A stretch of DNA of 64,000 nt from Chloroflexota bacterium (GTDB lineage: Bacteria > Chloroflexota > Limnocylindria > P2-11E), in contig DAIDAP010000037.1 of the NCBI GenBank assembly GCA_027310565.1, positions 186,001-250,000 on the forward strand. Reading direction: 5' to 3'. Made by a program: the position numbers and the translations under genes. Below the pieces are notes generated by a model. That model had not been told where the DNA came from, ran no database searches, and saw nothing but the letters and a program-made list of their open reading frames with translations. Shown piece after piece: positions 7,539 to 15,586 of this stretch (positions are counted from its first letter, which is position 1; each line of letters opens with the position of its first letter).

Positions 7539-8450
7539 CTAGGCCGGGCTCGGCGCGGCGCGGTGGCGGATGCGGTCGTCCAGCTCCTGCCAGAGCGACA
7601 CGACCTGGGCCGCGTTGAACACCGAGGAGTAGGTCCCGGAGATGACGCCGACGAGCAGCGCGAGCGCGAAGTTGCGGATCGAGAAGCCGCCGAAGAGGTA
7701 GAGCGCGAGCAGGGTCAGCACCACGGTGAGCGATGTGATCACGGACCGCGTGATGGTCTGGATGACCGAGAAGTTGATCACCGGGTTCAGCGCCTCACCC
7801 GGGTTGAGACGCAGGTTCTCGCGGATACGGTCGAAGACGACGATCGTGTCGTGGACCGAGAAGCCGATGATCGTGAGCACCGCCGTGACGAACAGGCTGT
7901 CGATCTCGACGCTGAAGAAGTAGCCGAGGATCGCGAACAGACCCAGGATGAGGGCGACGTCGTGGAGCAGCGCGACGATCGCGGCGACGCCGTAGCGGAA
8001 CGCCGACCACCCGAAGTCGCGGAACGCCCAGGCGATGAGCAGCACGATGAGCACGCTCGCGAGCGCGATCGAGCGCACCGCGTTGTCGATGAGCTCGGCG
8101 CTGAACGACGGACTCACCACCGACGCGTCCACCTTCGTGTCCGCACCGAACCGGTCCTGGAGCGCCTTCGTCGTATCGGTGATCTGCTGCGGGCTCATCT
8201 CGAAGGTGCGGATCTGGATCCGCCCGCCCTCGGCGGCCTGGACCACGGCCTCCTCGCGCCCGAGCGAGCCCATCACCTCGCTCACCGCGGCCACGGTCGG
8301 CACGTTCGAGAAGGTCGCGTCGAGCAGCGTGCCGCCGCGGAACTCGATGCCCAGCTTGAGTCCGCCCAGCGCCAGGAACACCAGGCCCGGGAAGATGATG
8401 AGGCCCGAGAGCGCGAAGTACCACCACTTCCGCTCGACGATTGGGACCAT
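7539..8450 (-). CDS. secF: protein translocase subunit SecF
   Basis: 303 residues. SecF pairs with SecD in the membrane and uses the proton gradient to help SecYEG complete export. Visible features are the first helix after MVPIVERKWW, the GIEFRGGTLLD motif of the P1 head, and five C-terminal helices with the conserved GFSVHDTIVVFDRIREN and the ITSLTVVLTLLALYLFGG segment. The ATG at 8450 overlaps the secD stop (TGATG), giving coupled translation; the 924-residue frame in the track is an upstream extension through secD and not the gene. Confidence 0.95.
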   Translation of the reverse strand: MVPIVERKWWYFALSGLIIFPGLVFLALGGLKLGIEFRGGTLLDATFSNVPTVAAVSEVMGSLGREEAVVQAAEGGRIQIRTFEMSPQQITDTTKALQDRFGADTKVDASVVSPSFSAELIDNAVRSIALASVLIVLLIAWAFRDFGWSAFRYGVAAIVALLHDVALILGLFAILGYFFSVEIDSLFVTAVLTIIGFSVHDTIVVFDRIRENLRLNPGEALNPVINFSVIQTITRSVITSLTVVLTLLALYLFGGFSIRNFALALLVGVISGTYSSVFNAAQVVSLWQELDDRIRHRAAPSPA

Positions 8451-9805
8451 CAGACCGTGGCCGGCGCGCCCCGCGCGCGCGCCTCGGCCGGGCGCTCCTC
8501 GACGCCGTACAGACGGCGCTGGCGCAGCGAGGGGATCTCGATGGCGCCGCGCAGCAGCATCTGCGTCACGATGACCGCGGTGAAGAACGACACCGCGACG
8601 CCGATGCTGAGCGTGAGCGCGAAGCCCTTCACCGTGCCGGTGCCGAACCAGAAGAGGATGACGGCGGTGAGGATCGTGGCGAGGTTGGAGTAGAAGATGG
8701 AGGGGAGGGCGCGCCTGCGCCCCTCCTCGACGGCCGCGCGCAGCGACTTGCCCGAGCGGAGCTCCTCCTTGAGGCGCTCGAACGTAAGGACGTTCGCGTC
8801 GACGGCCATCCCGATCGACAGGATGAAGCCCGCGACGCCGGCGAGCGTGAGCGTCACGGGGACGAGCCGGAAGATCGCGTACGTGAGCGTGGTGTAGTAG
8901 AAGAGCGCGAGCACCGCGATGACGCCGGGCAGGCGGTAGTACGCGACCATGAAGAAGACGACGAGCAGCAGGCCGATGGCGCCGGCGACGAGGCTGCGGT
9001 CCACCGACTGGCGGCCGAGCGTCGGCTCCACCCGCGAGGACTGGATGACCTCGAGCGGGACGGGCAGCGCACCGGAGTTCAGCAGGAGCGACAGCTCCTT
9101 GGCCGACTGCGTCGTGAAGTTGCCCGAGATGACCCCGGAGCCCGAGGTGAAGACGACCTGGATGACCGGCGCGGAGATCTCCTTGCCGTCGAGGGTGATC
9201 TCGACCGGCTGGCCCACGTACTGCTTCGACAGGTCCTGCCAGCGCTGCGCGTCCTGGCCGGTGAACTCGAAGTTCACCACCGGCTCGGTGCCGCTCTGGA
9301 ACGTGACGAACGTCGGCTTCAGGTTCGCGCCGGTGAGCGGCGGCTCGAGCGACTTGTACGTTCCGGCCTTCGCCGGGTCGGGCACCTTGATCTCGAGGAA
9401 GGCCTGCTGCGTGACGACGCTGTTCGCCTGCTGGATGTCCGACACGCCGGGGAGCTGGACGAGCACCTTGTCCGCGCCGAGGCCCTGGATGACCGGCTCG
9501 GACACGCCCAGGCCGTTGATCCGCCGCTCGATGACGCGGATCGCCTGCGTCTGCAGGTCGGCCTGCGGCGTCGTCGTGCCCGTGGGAAGCTTCTCGGTCT
9601 GCATCCGCAGGATGAGCTGCGTCCCGCCCTGCAGGTCCAGCCCGAGGCGCGTCTTGATCTCCTCGTTGATCTTGAGGTCGCCGATGTTGATGCAGACGCC
9701 GGGGCAGCTGGGCGGGAACGGGAACGAGATCTGGTGCTTCGGGATGTCCACGAAGACCGCGAGCACGACGATGATCCCGACGAGCCAGGGACCGAGACGA
9801 CCCAA
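8450..9805 (-). CDS. secD: protein translocase subunit SecD
   Basis: 451 residues. Partner of SecF in late steps of Sec export. It shows an N-terminal helix, the LGLDLQGGTQLILRM motif, the large extracytoplasmic P1 domain (VIERRINGLGVSEPVIQ, VQLPGV), and six helices with the conserved GMAVDANVLTFERLKEEL and FWFGTGTVKGFALTLSIGV. Between the first helix and the DLQGG motif is a short loop with two cysteines (CPGVC) that could form a disulfide; I have not seen this in textbook SecD. The gene follows a terminator-like hairpin, so it may have its own promoter. Confidence 0.95.
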   Translation of the reverse strand: MGRLGPWLVGIIVVLAVFVDIPKHQISFPFPPSCPGVCINIGDLKINEEIKTRLGLDLQGGTQLILRMQTEKLPTGTTTPQADLQTQAIRVIERRINGLGVSEPVIQGLGADKVLVQLPGVSDIQQANSVVTQQAFLEIKVPDPAKAGTYKSLEPPLTGANLKPTFVTFQSGTEPVVNFEFTGQDAQRWQDLSKQYVGQPVEITLDGKEISAPVIQVVFTSGSGVISGNFTTQSAKELSLLLNSGALPVPLEVIQSSRVEPTLGRQSVDRSLVAGAIGLLLVVFFMVAYYRLPGVIAVLALFYYTTLTYAIFRLVPVTLTLAGVAGFILSIGMAVDANVLTFERLKEELRSGKSLRAAVEEGRRRALPSIFYSNLATILTAVILFWFGTGTVKGFALTLSIGVAVSFFTAVIVTQMLLRGAIEIPSLRQRRLYGVEERPAEARARGAPATV

Positions 9806-9829
9806 GAGCGGCGTTCCCCTTCCGGCGTG

Positions 9830-9852
9830 AAAAGAGCGCCCCCAGGGCGCTC
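9830..9852 (-). terminator. intrinsic terminator after the pyrF-tat unit
   Basis: On the minus strand GAGCGCCC and GGGCGCTC form an 8-bp perfect stem with a 3-nt loop, followed directly by TTTTC. It lies 31 bp after the tat gene stop and about 30 bp before the secD start, so it should end or attenuate transcription from pyrF-tat. Confidence 0.65.
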
Positions 9853-9883
9853 GTCATCCCCGAGTATAGGTGCGCGGCCCGGT

Positions 9884-10183
9884 TCAGGTATCGCGAAGCC
9901 GCTCGCGCGCCTCCCGCATCTCCCGCTCGAACGCCGTCTCGCCCGGCGGACCGGCGGGCGCGCCCGTGCCGGCGGCGTCGCTCGGCGGCGTCGGCGGCTT
10001 CGCCGAACGCTCCAGGTACCGGTCGGCGCTGAGGAACTCCTCGCGCAGCTCGTCCGACGTCCGGCGGAGCTCGCCGACGGTGCGCCCGATGTCGCGCGCG
10101 ATCTGCGGGAGCCGCTCGGGTCCGAGCACCAGCAGCGCCAAGAGGAGGATGAGGCCGAGCTCTTCGGGCCCGATGCCGAACAT
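9884..10183 (-). CDS. twin-arginine translocase TatA/TatB-family protein
   Basis: 99 residues. It has the typical short N-terminal membrane helix (LGLILLLALLVLGPERLP), the hinge GP, then an amphipathic helix (IARDIGRTVGELRR) and a hydrophilic tail. The start FGIGPEEL, with a Glu in the membrane helix entry, is more TatB-like than TatA-like, but single proteins can serve both roles. It would form the folded-protein translocation pore with TatC, which is not in this window. Its ATG overlaps the pyrF stop (TGATG). Confidence 0.85.
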   Translation of the reverse strand: MFGIGPEELGLILLLALLVLGPERLPQIARDIGRTVGELRRTSDELREEFLSADRYLERSAKPPTPPSDAAGTGAPAGPPGETAFEREMREARERLRDT

Positions 10184-11001
10184 CAGCGCGCGCCCACGAC
10201 CCTCGCGGCGTTCGCGGCCTCCCGCAGCGCGCGGGCCGCCGCAGCGGCGGCCCGCTCGAAATCCGCGCCCCGCGACGCGTAGAGGATCGATCGCGACGCC
10301 GCCGGCAGCACACCCGCGCCGCGCGCGTCGAGCGCCGCCCGCAGCGCCGTCGCGACGTCGCCCCCCTGTGCCCCCACGCCCGGCATGAGGAACAGCCGAT
10401 CCGGCGCGATACGCCGGAGCTGCACCGCCTCCTCGGGGTACGTGGCGCCGACGACGAAGCCGCACGCCTGCGCGGGGAACGCGCGCACGCACGACTCGAC
10501 GACGTGCTGGTAGACCGGCCGGCCCTCCGAGACGAGGTCCTGGAGGTCGCCCGCGCCCGGGTTGCTCGTCCGAGCGAGCACGAACGCGTAACGGCCGCCG
10601 CGGCAGAACGGCTCGATCGCGTCGAGCCCGACGTACGGCGCGACCGTCACGGCGTCGGCGCGGAACGCCGTGAAGAGGGCGTCGGCGTAGGCGACCGCGG
10701 TGTTTGGCACGTCGCCGCGCTTGGCGTCGAGGATCACCGGGATGTCGTCGGGGATGGCCTGGAGGACGAGGCCGAGGACGTCGAACGCCGCGCTGCCGTA
10801 GCGCTCGTAGAACGCGAGGTTCGGCTTGTAGGCGCAGACCTGGTCGCTCGTGGCGCGGACGATCCGGCGCAGGAACCGCAGCGCCGCCTGGGGCCCGCGA
10901 CCGAGAGAGTCCGGTATGAGAGCGGGCTCGGGATCGAGGCCGACGCACACGATGCTGTCCCGCGCTCGCGATGCGGCCGCGAGCTTGCTCAGGAACGACA
11001 C
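10183..11001 (-). CDS. pyrF: orotidine 5'-phosphate decarboxylase (type 2)
   Basis: 272 residues. It converts OMP to UMP, the last step of de novo pyrimidine synthesis. Visible are IVCVGLDPEPALIP near the start, CAYKPNLAFYE, the catalytic DAKRGDVPNTA motif and the phosphate-binding GFVVGATYPEE. The length (about 270) and spacing fit the longer type-2 OMP decarboxylases. I chose GTG at 11001 (VSFLSKL) because the 364-residue ORF in the track extends back through the divergent phnD gene. No strong Shine-Dalgarno is visible. The gene is divergent from phnD with 52 bp between starts. Confidence 0.9.
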   Translation of the reverse strand: MSFLSKLAAASRARDSIVCVGLDPEPALIPDSLGRGPQAALRFLRRIVRATSDQVCAYKPNLAFYERYGSAAFDVLGLVLQAIPDDIPVILDAKRGDVPNTAVAYADALFTAFRADAVTVAPYVGLDAIEPFCRGGRYAFVLARTSNPGAGDLQDLVSEGRPVYQHVVESCVRAFPAQACGFVVGATYPEEAVQLRRIAPDRLFLMPGVGAQGGDVATALRAALDARGAGVLPAASRSILYASRGADFERAAAAAARALREAANAARVVGAR

Positions 11002-11053
11002 GTCGCACCGTATGATACGGACGCTTCCAGAATCGAAGGAGGGGACACGACCC

Positions 11054-12067
11054 ATGCGTATCGCCGTGCGCGGTCCCGTCGTGATCGCGCTCGCCCTGGG
11101 GCTCGTCATCACCGCCTGTTCGGGCGGGACGACGACTCCCTCACCCGCCGGCAGCGCGGCCGCCACCGCGACCGCGAAACCCACGGATCGACTCGGATCG
11201 TTCAACCGCCCGATCGTGCTCGCGTTCACCCCGTCGCAGGACCTCGCGCGCGTCACCGCGAGCGGCAACAAGATCAAGGCATCCCTCGAGAAGGCGACCG
11301 CCCTTTCGTGGAAGGTCTCGGTGCCGACGAGCTACGCCGCCGTCATCGAGGGCATGTGTGCCGGGTCGATCGACATCGCCTTCCTCGCGCCGCTCATGAT
11401 GGTCCTCGCCGGCGACAAGGGCTGCGCGACGCCGTTCCTCGCGGCGCTGCGCAAGGACGACACGGGCAAGCTCGCCACCACGTACCAGTCGCAGATCATC
11501 GTGCGAGCGGACAGCGGCATCACCGACATCAGCGGCCTGAAGGGCAAGAAGTTCGCCTTCACCGACGCCGTCTCGACCTCCGGCTACCTCTTCCCCACGC
11601 TGCTCGTGAAGGACAAGACCGGCCAGGACCCCAAGGCGTTCTTCAGCAGCACGGTGTTCGCGGGCGGCCACGACAAGGCCGTCCTCGCCGTGTACCAGGG
11701 GACCGTCGACGGCGCGGCCTCGTTCATCGACGCCCGCACGCTCGCCGGCATGCCCGCCGACATCATGGAGAAGACCAAGCGCATCGCGACCGCGGGCCCG
11801 ATCCCGAATGACGGGGCGGCGTACCGCAAGGGCTTCCCGGACGACGTCCGCGCGCAGATCCAGAAGGCGCTCGAGGACTACTCGAAGACCACGGACGGCG
11901 CCGCGACCTTCAAGGCGCTGTACAGCTGGGACGGCATGCAGAGCGTCGACACCTCGTTCTACGATCCGGTCCGGAACGCGGCCAAGCTCGCCGGCCTCGA
12001 CATCCAGCAGGAGGCGAACAAGACCGCGCCGCCGACACCCTCGCCCAAGCCAAGCGCTTCCGGCTAG
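11054..12067 (+). CDS. phnD: phosphonate/phosphite/phosphate ABC transporter substrate-binding lipoprotein (PhnD family)
   Basis: 337 residues. A lipoprotein signal peptide ends in the lipobox LVITAC, followed by a Ser/Thr/Pro/Ala-rich linker. The binding domain shows PhnD hallmarks: LAFTPSQDLARV, TSYAAVIEGMCAGSIDIAFLAPLM, ISGLKGKKFAFTDAVSTSGYLFP and VYQGTVDGAAS. The ligand may be phosphate, phosphite or a phosphonate; the sequence alone does not decide. Start ATG at 11054 has AGGAGGGG about 10 nt upstream. A TATGAT box at 11011-11016 is a candidate -10 element, but I see no convincing -35. It heads the phnD-phnC-phnE unit. Confidence 0.9.
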   Translation: MRIAVRGPVVIALALGLVITACSGGTTTPSPAGSAAATATAKPTDRLGSFNRPIVLAFTPSQDLARVTASGNKIKASLEKATALSWKVSVPTSYAAVIEGMCAGSIDIAFLAPLMMVLAGDKGCATPFLAALRKDDTGKLATTYQSQIIVRADSGITDISGLKGKKFAFTDAVSTSGYLFPTLLVKDKTGQDPKAFFSSTVFAGGHDKAVLAVYQGTVDGAASFIDARTLAGMPADIMEKTKRIATAGPIPNDGAAYRKGFPDDVRAQIQKALEDYSKTTDGAATFKALYSWDGMQSVDTSFYDPVRNAAKLAGLDIQQEANKTAPPTPSPKPSASG

Positions 12068-12093
12068 CACGGAGCGCACGACCAGACGCGACG

Positions 12094-12130
12094 AACGGCC
12101 GCTCCGCGAGGGGCGGCCGTTCTTCCTCTT
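12094..12130 (+). terminator. strong hairpin between phnD and phnC (terminator or attenuator)
   Basis: Twelve-base arms AACGGCCGCTCC and GGGGCGGCCGTT pair with one G-T wobble around a GCGA loop, followed by CTTCCTCTT. The pyrimidine tract is imperfect, so partial termination is likelier than complete. Such a hairpin after the binding-protein gene is a common way to keep binding protein in excess over the transporter subunits. Confidence 0.6.
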
Positions 12131-12146
12131 CGCTATCCTGCCGCCA

Positions 12147-13001
12147 GTGCCGCCGCTCCTCTCCCTCGAGCACATCGTGAAGGTCTATCCGGGCGGGACG
12201 CGGGCCCTCGACGACGTGAGCCTCCAGGTCGAGCGCGGCGAGTTCGTCGTGCTCATCGGCCTCTCCGGATCGGGCAAGTCGACGCTCCTGCGCTGCATCA
12301 ACCGGCTCGTCGAGCCGACCTCCGGTCGCGTCGTGTTCGACCGCACCGACGTCACCGCGGCGCGCGGCGCTGAGCTGCGGCGCATCCGGCGGCGGATGGG
12401 GATGATCTTCCAGCAGTTCAATCTCGTGCGCCGCTCGTCGGTGCTGCACAACGCGCTCGCCGGACGCCTCGGCTACCAGCCGCTGTGGCGCACGCTCGCC
12501 GGCCGGCCCTCCCGCGTCGACCTCGAGCTGGCGTTCGCCAACCTCGAGCGCGTCGGCATCCTCGGCAAGGCGTTCTCGCGCGCCGACGCGCTCTCGGGCG
12601 GCCAGCAGCAGCGTGTGGGGATCGCGCGCGCGCTCATGCAGCGTCCGGACCTCATGCTCGCCGACGAGCCCGTCGCGAGCCTGGATCCCGCGACGAGCCA
12701 CTCGGTCATGCGCTACCTCGAGGAGATCAACCACGCCGACGGCATCACCGTGATCTGCTCGCTGCATTTCCTCTCGCTCGCGCGCCGCTACGGCACGCGG
12801 GTCGTCGCCCTCAAGGGGGGTCGCGTCGCGTACGACGGCCCGCCCGCGGGCATCGACGACGGCCGCTTCCGCGAGATCTACGGCGAAGACGCCGTCGAGG
12901 TCGAGATCGGTCCCGGCCAGGACGCGCCCCTTCTCGCCAAGGTGCCGACCGGCGCGGAGGCGAGCGCCGCCGAGCACCTCATCGACATCCCCGACCGATG
13001 A
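12147..13001 (+). CDS. phnC: phosphonate/phosphate ABC transporter ATP-binding protein
   Basis: 284 residues. It energises import by the PhnD/PhnE system. Motifs are Walker [11 protein letters not shown]-loop IFQQFNLV, signature [17 protein letters not shown], Walker [14 protein letters not shown] and H-loop [31 protein letters not shown] and GRLGY are typical of PhnC. GTG at 12147 gives the expected start ([16 protein letters not shown]). No Shine-Dalgarno is present, but a TATCCT hexamer 7 nt upstream leaves a leaderless transcript possible. The stop overlaps phnE by 4 nt (ATGA). Confidence 0.92.
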   Translation: MPPLLSLEHIVKVYPGGTRALDDVSLQVERGEFVVLIGLSGSGKSTLLRCINRLVEPTSGRVVFDRTDVTAARGAELRRIRRRMGMIFQQFNLVRRSSVLHNALAGRLGYQPLWRTLAGRPSRVDLELAFANLERVGILGKAFSRADALSGGQQQRVGIARALMQRPDLMLADEPVASLDPATSHSVMRYLEEINHADGITVICSLHFLSLARRYGTRVVALKGGRVAYDGPPAGIDDGRFREIYGEDAVEVEIGPGQDAPLLAKVPTGAEASAAEHLIDIPDR

Positions 13002-13855
13002 GCGCGAAGTACTTCACCGCCCGCGGCCTCCCGGTCCCCGCCGAGCTCGGCCCGGCGTGGCGCACGAGCTGGCGCAGGTGGACCGCGATCGCCGCGACCC
13101 TCGCGGTCCTCGCCGTCGGCGTGCGGATCACGGACATCGACACGAGCCGCGCGAACCCCGAGTACGCCGCCCAGATCGTCTTCGGCCAGCTCTTCCGGCC
13201 CGACTGGAACGCCCTGTTCTCGATGGAGGACGTCGAGTCCGTCTGGGACACCGGGCTCGGGCTGATGGTCGTGACGATCATGCTCGCCGTCGTCGCCACG
13301 GCCGCCTCGATCGTCCTCGCGCTCCCCTTCTCGTTCCTCGGCGCGCGGAACATCATGTCCGGCCATCCGGTCTCGCTCGCCGTGTACTCGGCCGTCCGCC
13401 TGCTCTTCACGATCATCCGCTCGATCGACATCCTCATCGTCGGCATCATCGGCGTGATCCTGTTCAGCATCGGGAACGCCGCGGGCGTCTTCGCCATCGG
13501 CTTCCACAACGTGGGGGTGCTCGGGAAGCTCTACTCCGAGGCGATCGAGAACATCGACCAGGGACCCATCGAGGCGGTCACCGCGACGGGCGCGAACCGG
13601 CTCCAGGTGATCTGGACGGCGGTCCTCCCGCAGATCGTGACGCCGTTCATCGCGCTCACGATCTATCGGCTCGACGCGAACGTCCGCTTCGCGCCGATCC
13701 TGGGGTTCGTCGGCGCCGGCGGCATCGGCCTCGTCCTGTTCCAGAACCTACAGCTGCTCCGCTACCCACAGGCGGGAGCGATCATCCTCGCCATCGTGAT
13801 CACCGTCGCGGCCATGGACTTCTTCTCGGCCCAGATCCGCAAGCGACTGCTCTAG
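12998..13855 (+). CDS. phnE: phosphonate/phosphate ABC transporter permease
   Basis: 285 residues with about six membrane helices. The PhnE/BPD_transp_1 features include LPFSFLGARNIM, RSIDILIVGIIGV, and the coupling motif EAVTATGANRLQVIWTAVLPQ that contacts PhnC. N-terminal residues 1-25 are cytoplasmic. It completes a PhnD-PhnC-PhnE importer. No C-P lyase, phosphonatase or phosphite dehydrogenase gene lies nearby, so the window does not say what is imported. It ends 34 bp from the convergent TolB-like gene. Confidence 0.92.
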   Translation: MSAKYFTARGLPVPAELGPAWRTSWRRWTAIAATLAVLAVGVRITDIDTSRANPEYAAQIVFGQLFRPDWNALFSMEDVESVWDTGLGLMVVTIMLAVVATAASIVLALPFSFLGARNIMSGHPVSLAVYSAVRLLFTIIRSIDILIVGIIGVILFSIGNAAGVFAIGFHNVGVLGKLYSEAIENIDQGPIEAVTATGANRLQVIWTAVLPQIVTPFIALTIYRLDANVRFAPILGFVGAGGIGLVLFQNLQLLRYPQAGAIILAIVITVAAMDFFSAQIRKRLL

Positions 13856-13889
13856 CGCCGCGCGCCGCAGCTCACGGTGCGGTACGCCG

Positions 13890-14936
13890 CTACCCGCCCC
13901 ACGACGGCCGGCTCTCGCCGTCGACGCCCTCGCCCCCCGTCAGCTTCACCGCGGCGGCGGGCGGCCCGCCCGTGGTCAGCGCCGTGCCGAGGTCCATCGC
14001 GTAGAGGTCGATCACGCCGCCCGCCTCGCGCAGGAACGCGAGCCTGGTCCCGTCGGGCGAGAACACGCCGCCCCAGCTCTTGCCGTCGGCGGTGAGGGCG
14101 ACGTCGCGGCCGGTCCGGAGCTCGACGGCATGGATGTCGTTCCCGCCGGCGGGGAGGCGCAGCGTGTAGGTGAGCCACGCGCCGTCCGGCGAGAACGACG
14201 GACGGTACGGCTCGCCCGCCGCGGTGATCACGAGCGGATCGGCGCGCGAGCCGTCCGCGGCGACGAGGAGGAGCCGCGGGACGCCGAGCGTGTACGAGGT
14301 CACGGCGATGGTCTTCCCGTCGGGCGACCACGCCGGATCGGCGAGGTTCGAGCCCTGCGAGAGCAGCGCCACGCGCGTCCCGCGCTGCGCGTCGTACACC
14401 TCCAGGTCCGCCGCGAGGTTCACGGTGCCGATCACGGCGAGGCGCTTGCCGTCGGGCGCGAGCGCCGGTCCGTCCTCGAAGGCGACGACGTGGAACCCGT
14501 TGGCCGCCCGCTGCCGCAGGCCGCTCAGGATGACCCGCTCCGCGCCGGTCGCCACCGTGCGGCCGACGACGTCGCCGTATCCGAGGATCGCGTCCACCAC
14601 CTGGCCGTCGGCCAGGCGCTTGCCGTCGATGGACCCGCGCCGGACGAAGAGCAGCGTCCGGCCGTCCGCCGACAGGTTCGGCTGCGAGCTGCGGCCGTCG
14701 GCGCTCACGTTCGAGTAGCGCCCGTCGCGCAGCAGGTAGACGTCGCCGCGAAGCGCGAACGCGATGGTGCCGGGCAGCCGCGGCGCGGCGACCTCGGTGT
14801 TCACCGGCTTCGACGGGGTCGGCCGCGGCGTGCCCGCGGGCACGAGCAGCGGCGCGACGCGAGCGCCGAGCACGCCGTAGCCGATGACGAGGACCACCGC
14901 GATGACGCCGAAGACGAGCTCGCGCCGGCGCCTCAC
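13890..14936 (-). CDS. membrane-anchored TolB-like beta-propeller protein
   Basis: 348 residues. A single N-terminal membrane helix (LVFGVIAVVLVIGYGVLGA) and a Pro/Thr linker precede a propeller of WD40-like PD40 repeats, recognisable from SADGRTLLFVRR, APDGKRLAVIG, SPDGKTIAVTS, SPDGAWLTYT and SPDGTRLAFLR. Such domains usually serve protein interaction or periplasmic sensing; no catalytic residues are visible. The stop of the following kinase-gene ORF overlap (start 14936, kinase stop 14933) indicates it is co-transcribed with the upstream kinase and murE. Confidence 0.75.
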   Translation of the reverse strand: MRRRRELVFGVIAVVLVIGYGVLGARVAPLLVPAGTPRPTPSKPVNTEVAAPRLPGTIAFALRGDVYLLRDGRYSNVSADGRSSQPNLSADGRTLLFVRRGSIDGKRLADGQVVDAILGYGDVVGRTVATGAERVILSGLRQRAANGFHVVAFEDGPALAPDGKRLAVIGTVNLAADLEVYDAQRGTRVALLSQGSNLADPAWSPDGKTIAVTSYTLGVPRLLLVAADGSRADPLVITAAGEPYRPSFSPDGAWLTYTLRLPAGGNDIHAVELRTGRDVALTADGKSWGGVFSPDGTRLAFLREAGGVIDLYAMDLGTALTTGGPPAAAVKLTGGEGVDGESRPSWGG

Positions 14937-15586
14937 GACGATTCGACCCGAACGGCGACCCGCTCGACCTCGCTCGCGAGGTCCGGCCCGTTCCGCAGCT
15001 CGACGTACGCCGGCGGCGGCTCGAATCCGGCGGCGCGCATCCGCTCGTACACCGCGACGTCGGCGTCACTGCGGTCTCCGGCGGCGCGAACGCGCACGCG
15101 CCGGGCGAGCCGGGCGCGCGTGTCGGCGTCGTCGGCGCTCACCAGCACGTGCAGGAGCGGCACGCTCCGTGCGCGCGCGGCCGCTTCGGCCGGCGCGCGG
15201 TACCGGGCGCGCAGATGCGTCGCGTCGAGCACGACGGTGTGGCCGGCACCGAGCAGGTCGTCCACGAGCGCCTGCGCGACGCCGAACACGGCCGCGTTCT
15301 CGTCGGCCGAGTACGACGGGGCGATGAACAGCCGGCTGCGGATGTGGTCGGTGGCGACGTGCGCCGCGCCCAGCCGCGCGGCCAGCAGGCGCGCGCAGTG
15401 CGTCTTCCCCACCCCAGGGAAGCCCATGAGCATGACCAGCGCGGGACGACCGCTCGGGACCGCCGGGACGCCCAGCTCCCCGCGGAGCTGGGCCGCGAGC
15501 GCGAGCCGATCCGCCGACAGGGCGTCCGTCTGCGCGCGGAGGCCCGCGCGCGAGGAGCGTGCGCCCGGCAGGCGCGCGCGGGTCAC
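14933..15586 (-). CDS. predicted P-loop kinase (AAA_33/zeta-toxin-like family)
   Basis: 217 residues. The domain carries Walker A GFPGVGKTH, the lid-like TDHIRSRLF segment, and VVLDATHLRARYR, the pattern of COG0645/COG4639-type small-molecule kinases (T/SD..R..L and DAT). The substrate is unknown. The first 45 residues, rich in Arg and Ala, precede the kinase fold. It overlaps both neighbours by 4 nt (murE upstream, TolB-like gene downstream), so it belongs to the murE transcription unit. Confidence 0.7.
   Translation of the reverse strand: MTRARLPGARSSRAGLRAQTDALSADRLALAAQLRGELGVPAVPSGRPALVMLMGFPGVGKTHCARLLAARLGAAHVATDHIRSRLFIAPSYSADENAAVFGVAQALVDDLLGAGHTVVLDATHLRARYRAPAEAAARARSVPLLHVLVSADDADTRARLARRVRVRAAGDRSDADVAVYERMRAAGFEPPPAYVELRNGPDLASEVERVAVRVESS

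Noticed and set aside
7337-7618. 93-residue ORF as a real gene
   Set aside because: Only its first half has similarity, to the end of a DppC permease; the remainder is a run-on into the reverse of secF.
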